This document shows positions 61,220 to 64,000 of a DNA stretch of 64,000 nucleotides, piece after piece. Every line of letters starts with the position of its first letter. Positions within the stretch are counted from its first letter, which is position 1. The position numbers were made by a program, and so were the translations under genes. Below the pieces are notes generated by a model that made no database searches, was not told where the DNA came from, and was given only the letters and a program-made list of their open reading frames with translations. The DNA comes from an uncultured Sphingomonas sp. (GTDB lineage Bacteria > Pseudomonadota > Alphaproteobacteria > Sphingomonadales > Sphingomonadaceae): positions 1 to 64,000 of the forward strand of contig NZ_CAKZHV010000057.1 in assembly GCF_936927845.1 (NCBI RefSeq), in the 5' to 3' direction.

Positions 61220-62635
61220 TCACGCCACCGCGTAGCGATGGGCGGGGCGAAGGCGGACGAGCAGCCAGTCGAGGGCGGCGATGAGCAGCAACGATGCGCC
61301 AAACAGCGGCAGCACCAATCCGCCGACCACCAGCGCAACGATCAGGCCGCGCGCGCGCGCACCCGTGATCGGCGGCGGCGCACCGACCGAGCCGTGCGGC
61401 CGGCGTTTCCACCACATCGCGACACCGCTGACCGCCAGCACCCAGATCGCCACGCACGGCAGCAGCATCAGCAACTGATTGAGCCGCCCGAAGTAATTGC
61501 CCATGTGCAACTGCACGCCGAGTTCGATCGCGCGTCCGACGATGCCGTAATCGGCGAAGCGCACCTCCGGTCCGATCTGGCGCAGGCTGTAGCGATCGAC
61601 GTAGATCGTGCGCTGCCCCTGCGGGCGATCGGGATAGGTGACCGCGGTATAGACGCCGTCGGGACCGTTCGGCAGGTAGAGCCAATAGTTGCGTGACAGG
61701 CCACGCGCAGCAAGCAGCTGCACCACGCGGTCGACGCCCGCGATCGCCGCGGCATCCTGGGTCGCCGGGGGCATCTCGTGTCCGGCGTGACCGGCGTGCT
61801 CGTCGACCGCCACGGGGCTGGCCGACCGCGGCATCGGCGCTGCCTCCAGCGTCCAGGGGACCTGCCCGAGCGCTGCCTTCATCGTGACGCTGTGCGGCGC
61901 GTTATGCGTGCGAAACGACGCTGGGTAGCCGACGCCGGCTGCCGCGCTCGCGCGTTGCAGCAGATCGCCGCTGATGCCGGCCCAGGGTAGCCCGGTCACG
62001 ATCAGGAAGCCGATCAGCGCCGCGCTCCACGCGCCAACAGGGCCGTGCAATGCGCGCCAGAACCGTCGCCCGCGCACGTCGAAACGCGGCCAGAACACAC
62101 CCGCGGCGCGCCAGCGTGTGGCACCCTGCCCGCGCGGCCACCAGAGGATCGTGCCGGTCACGAGCAGGACCAGCGCCCAACAGGCCTCGAGCTCGACCAA
62201 GCGGTCGCCCAGCGTGCCGATCATCAGCTTGCCGTGCAGGTCGTTGGCGATGCCGACCAGCGTGCGTTCGTACACCAGACTGCCGAGCACCCGGCCGCTT
62301 CCTGGGTCGACGTGGACGCGCAGCGGCGCGCCGACATGCGGCGCGACATAGACCACCGCCGCGCGCGTGCCGGTCGCGGGCAAATCGACGCGGGAGACGG
62401 CGCCGGGGTGCGCCGCCAGCGCAGCACCGATCATGCGCGAAACCGGAACGTCGCTGGCGTGCGGCGCGACCAACCGCAGGTCGGGGTAGATCAGGTCGTT
62501 CAGCCCATCGTTGAATAGGTAGATCGCGCCCGTCACACTGAGCATCAGCAGAAACGGCGCGACGATCAGCCCGGCCCAGAAATGCCAGCGCCAGACGGTG
62601 CGGTGGAACGCGGCGATGCGCCTGTTGTGTTGCAT
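61220..62635 (-). CDS. PepSY-associated membrane protein, siderophore/iron uptake type
   Basis: Four long hydrophobic segments are visible: near the start (FWAGLIVAPFLLMLSVTGAIYL), then ALVLLVTGTILWWPRG, AALIGFLIVTGLPWAG and LLMLLPCVAIWVLAVSGVAMWW, plus a C-terminal one. PepSY-type stretches and a His-rich exposed loop (DEHAGHAGHEMPP) lie between. Such PepSY_TM proteins are often co-encoded with TonB receptors and may be ferric-siderophore reductases (FhuF/FoxB-like); the role is unproven. ATG 62635 has an AGGA overlapping the receptor stop; an earlier GTG at 62647 overlaps it as GTGA. Confidence 0.85.
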   Translation of the reverse strand: MQHNRRIAAFHRTVWRWHFWAGLIVAPFLLMLSVTGAIYLFNDGLNDLIYPDLRLVAPHASDVPVSRMIGAALAAHPGAVSRVDLPATGTRAAVVYVAPHVGAPLRVHVDPGSGRVLGSLVYERTLVGIANDLHGKLMIGTLGDRLVELEACWALVLLVTGTILWWPRGQGATRWRAAGVFWPRFDVRGRRFWRALHGPVGAWSAALIGFLIVTGLPWAGISGDLLQRASAAAGVGYPASFRTHNAPHSVTMKAALGQVPWTLEAAPMPRSASPVAVDEHAGHAGHEMPPATQDAAAIAGVDRVVQLLAARGLSRNYWLYLPNGPDGVYTAVTYPDRPQGQRTIYVDRYSLRQIGPEVRFADYGIVGRAIELGVQLHMGNYFGRLNQLLMLLPCVAIWVLAVSGVAMWWKRRPHGSVGAPPPITGARARGLIVALVVGGLVLPLFGASLLLIAALDWLLVRLRPAHRYAVA

Positions 62636-62643
62636 GGCGTTCC

Positions 62644-64000
62644 TCACAGGCGCGACGCCAACGCGATCTCGAACGACCGCGGCGCACCGATATAGACGTT
62701 GGTGGTCGGATAACCCGAATATTCACCGTAGAAGGCGTTCAACAGGTTGCGCCCGCGCGCGGTGACCGTGACGCCGGGCGCGACCGGCAGCGACACGCTG
62801 GCATCGACCACGACATGTCCGGCGACACGGATGGTATTGGCGGTGTCGGTGTAGAAGGCGCTGGCGTGGCGCACGAACGCGCCCAGCGTCAGCCGGTCCG
62901 CGACCGTGTACAGCGCGGACGCGTTCACCGTCGCCGCGGGCACGTTGATCGGGCGATTGCCGCGGCGGCTGACCGTCTGGCCTGCCACCACTTCGTTCAA
63001 CGCATCGTAGCGCGCATCGGTGTAGGATGCGCCGCCCGACAGGCGCAGCGGTTTGATCGGCGTCACCGCGGCGACGAGCTCGACGCCCTGCGACGACTGC
63101 CGCCCGCCCTGTACTGCAATCGTGGGGTTGACGGGGTCGCGCGTGATGATGTTGCGCTGTTCGATCCGATAGGCCGCCCCGGTCAGGCTGGCGCGTCCGC
63201 CCCATCCGCTCGCCTTGAAGCCGGCTTCGATGGCGCGTCCGTCGGTGAGCTTGAAGCGGCTGTTGGCGACCGAAGCGAGCAGGATCGACGACACCGGCGA
63301 CACGGCGGTGGTATATTGCGCGTAGAGCGTCACGCCGGGCAGCGCATCCCACGTCGTTCCCGCGCGCCACGACACCGGATCGAAGCGGGGATCGTTGCGG
63401 TCGATTGCGCCGCTCGCATTCTGGATCGTCGCGCGGTCGAGCGCCAGATGGTCCCAGCGCACGCCGCCGACCAGCAGCCATTTAGGGGTGAGATTGAGCG
63501 CATCCTCGGCGAAGAGCGAGCCCTGCTTGAGCTTGGACACGAACGTCACGTTGCCGCTCGTGAAGATACCGGCTGCCGTCGGCCGCGCGAGTACGGCGGG
63601 CGCGCGAACGTCCACCGCCGGCAACACGCCCGCGGGTGCCTGCTGACGCAGGCTGGTGAAATCGGTGTCGTTATATTCGGCACCCAGGCTGAAGCGATTG
63701 CGCAACCCGGCGATCGGACCCTCGTGCCCCACCACGCCGCGAACGTTCCAGAATTGATGATCGTGGCGGAAATCCTGATAGCTCTGGCGAAAACTGCCGT
63801 TCGGAAATCCCGCGCCGGGCGCCACGAACGTCTGCGTGTCGGCGAGCAGAAAAGCACGTTTGGCGGTGTAGCCGGTCAGGTCGAGCGCAGCGGTCCAGCC
63901 GCTGCCGATGGCCCAGTCGATGCGCGAGCGCAGCGTCGTCTCGTTCGCGCCCGAATAGGCCCCCAGCGGATTGTAGTTGCGCCGGCGCAGCGCGCGATCA
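62644..64000 (-). CDS. TonB-dependent receptor, C-terminal part (start beyond the window)
   Basis: The frame is open through the window end, so the plug domain and N-terminus are missing and about 450 residues of the barrel remain. Barrel strands are rich in aromatic residues (RNRFSLGAEYNDTDF, VTLYAQYTTAVSPVSSIL, RLTLGAFVRHASAFYTDTAN), ending in an outer-membrane-type terminal strand (SFEIALASRL). It imports a siderophore or other ligand. A PepSY partner is encoded downstream with overlap, implying iron/siderophore use. The last residue is Leu rather than the usual Phe. Confidence 0.9.
   Translation of the reverse strand, partial: DRALRRRNYNPLGAYSGANETTLRSRIDWAIGSGWTAALDLTGYTAKRAFLLADTQTFVAPGAGFPNGSFRQSYQDFRHDHQFWNVRGVVGHEGPIAGLRNRFSLGAEYNDTDFTSLRQQAPAGVLPAVDVRAPAVLARPTAAGIFTSGNVTFVSKLKQGSLFAEDALNLTPKWLLVGGVRWDHLALDRATIQNASGAIDRNDPRFDPVSWRAGTTWDALPGVTLYAQYTTAVSPVSSILLASVANSRFKLTDGRAIEAGFKASGWGGRASLTGAAYRIEQRNIITRDPVNPTIAVQGGRQSSQGVELVAAVTPIKPLRLSGGASYTDARYDALNEVVAGQTVSRRGNRPINVPAATVNASALYTVADRLTLGAFVRHASAFYTDTANTIRVAGHVVVDASVSLPVAPGVTVTARGRNLLNAFYGEYSGYPTTNVYIGAPRSFEIALASRL

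Overview
The window is a GC-rich chromosomal segment of an alphaproteobacterium, most likely Sphingomonas or a close relative (Sphingomonadales). The gene content points there: clpP-clpX next to a trigger factor with a Lys/Ala-rich tail, gatCAB, folate-dependent trmFO, a pyruvate dehydrogenase E1 beta carrying its own lipoyl domain, a PopZ-family (DUF2497) protein, an ALA dehydratase without the zinc cysteines, and an astAB operon. Genus-level assignment is inference. Coding density is very high. No stretch over 300 bp lacks a gene; the largest gaps, about 100-170 bp, hold tRNAs or promoter/terminator signals. Many neighbours overlap by 4 bp (ATGA, GTGA or TTGA), marking translationally coupled operons.

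Layout. 1-163: right end of an IS66-family insertion sequence and a small truncated ORF. 200-7251 (minus): a DUF4440-like protein, clpX, clpP, a visibly AT-richer glycosyltransferase module whose membrane partner carries a frameshift, and tig. 7312-7881: tRNA-Leu and two tiny hydrophilic genes behind a stress-type promoter candidate. 7937-11221 (minus): gatC-gatA-gatB. 11347-14268 (plus): DUF3089 hydrolase, ruvX, trmFO. 14265-18876: an EF-hand protein, a squalene/phytoene-synthase-like protein without evident Asp-rich motifs, and three divergent TadE/TadG-type genes. 18898-21409 (minus): pdhA-pdhB. 21564-25146 (plus): MFS transporter, cysK, SleB-type wall hydrolase. 25174-28274 (minus): MerR regulator with an acyl-CoA dehydrogenase, and hisI with a lipoprotein. 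28412-30581 (plus): purF and an SDR. 30585-34120 (minus): HDAC-type deacetylase, photolyase, CFA-type methyltransferase. 34180-40564 (plus): esterase, rppH, DUF481 outer-membrane protein, then M20 hydrolase-astA-astB and a small membrane protein. 40693-48534: tRNA-Arg, a lipoprotein, a spermidine-synthase-like membrane protein, GNAT, hemB, lipid kinase, MATE pump and a SIMPL protein. 48583-56149 (minus): valS, S9 peptidase, PopZ-like protein, PIMT-like protein with tolC. 56319-57698: tRNA-Cys and a YegD-like Hsp70. 57848-61153: a GT2 glycosyltransferase facing an acyl-CoA-dehydrogenase-like / PIG-L deacetylase / SAM methyltransferase operon. 61220-64000 (minus): a TonB-dependent receptor (cut by the window end) and a PepSY membrane protein.

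Most genes are housekeeping. The best candidate for an undescribed system is the 57.8-61.2 kb cluster. Its activities (sugar transfer, N-deacetylation, methylation and a flavoenzyme step) recall the NodC/NodB/NodS logic of N-methylated glycoconjugate synthesis, although the product is unknown. Other points worth checking are the frameshift near 4745, the degenerate synthase-like and PIMT-like proteins, the long antisense overlap at 58754-58864, and the two small genes near 7.5 kb.
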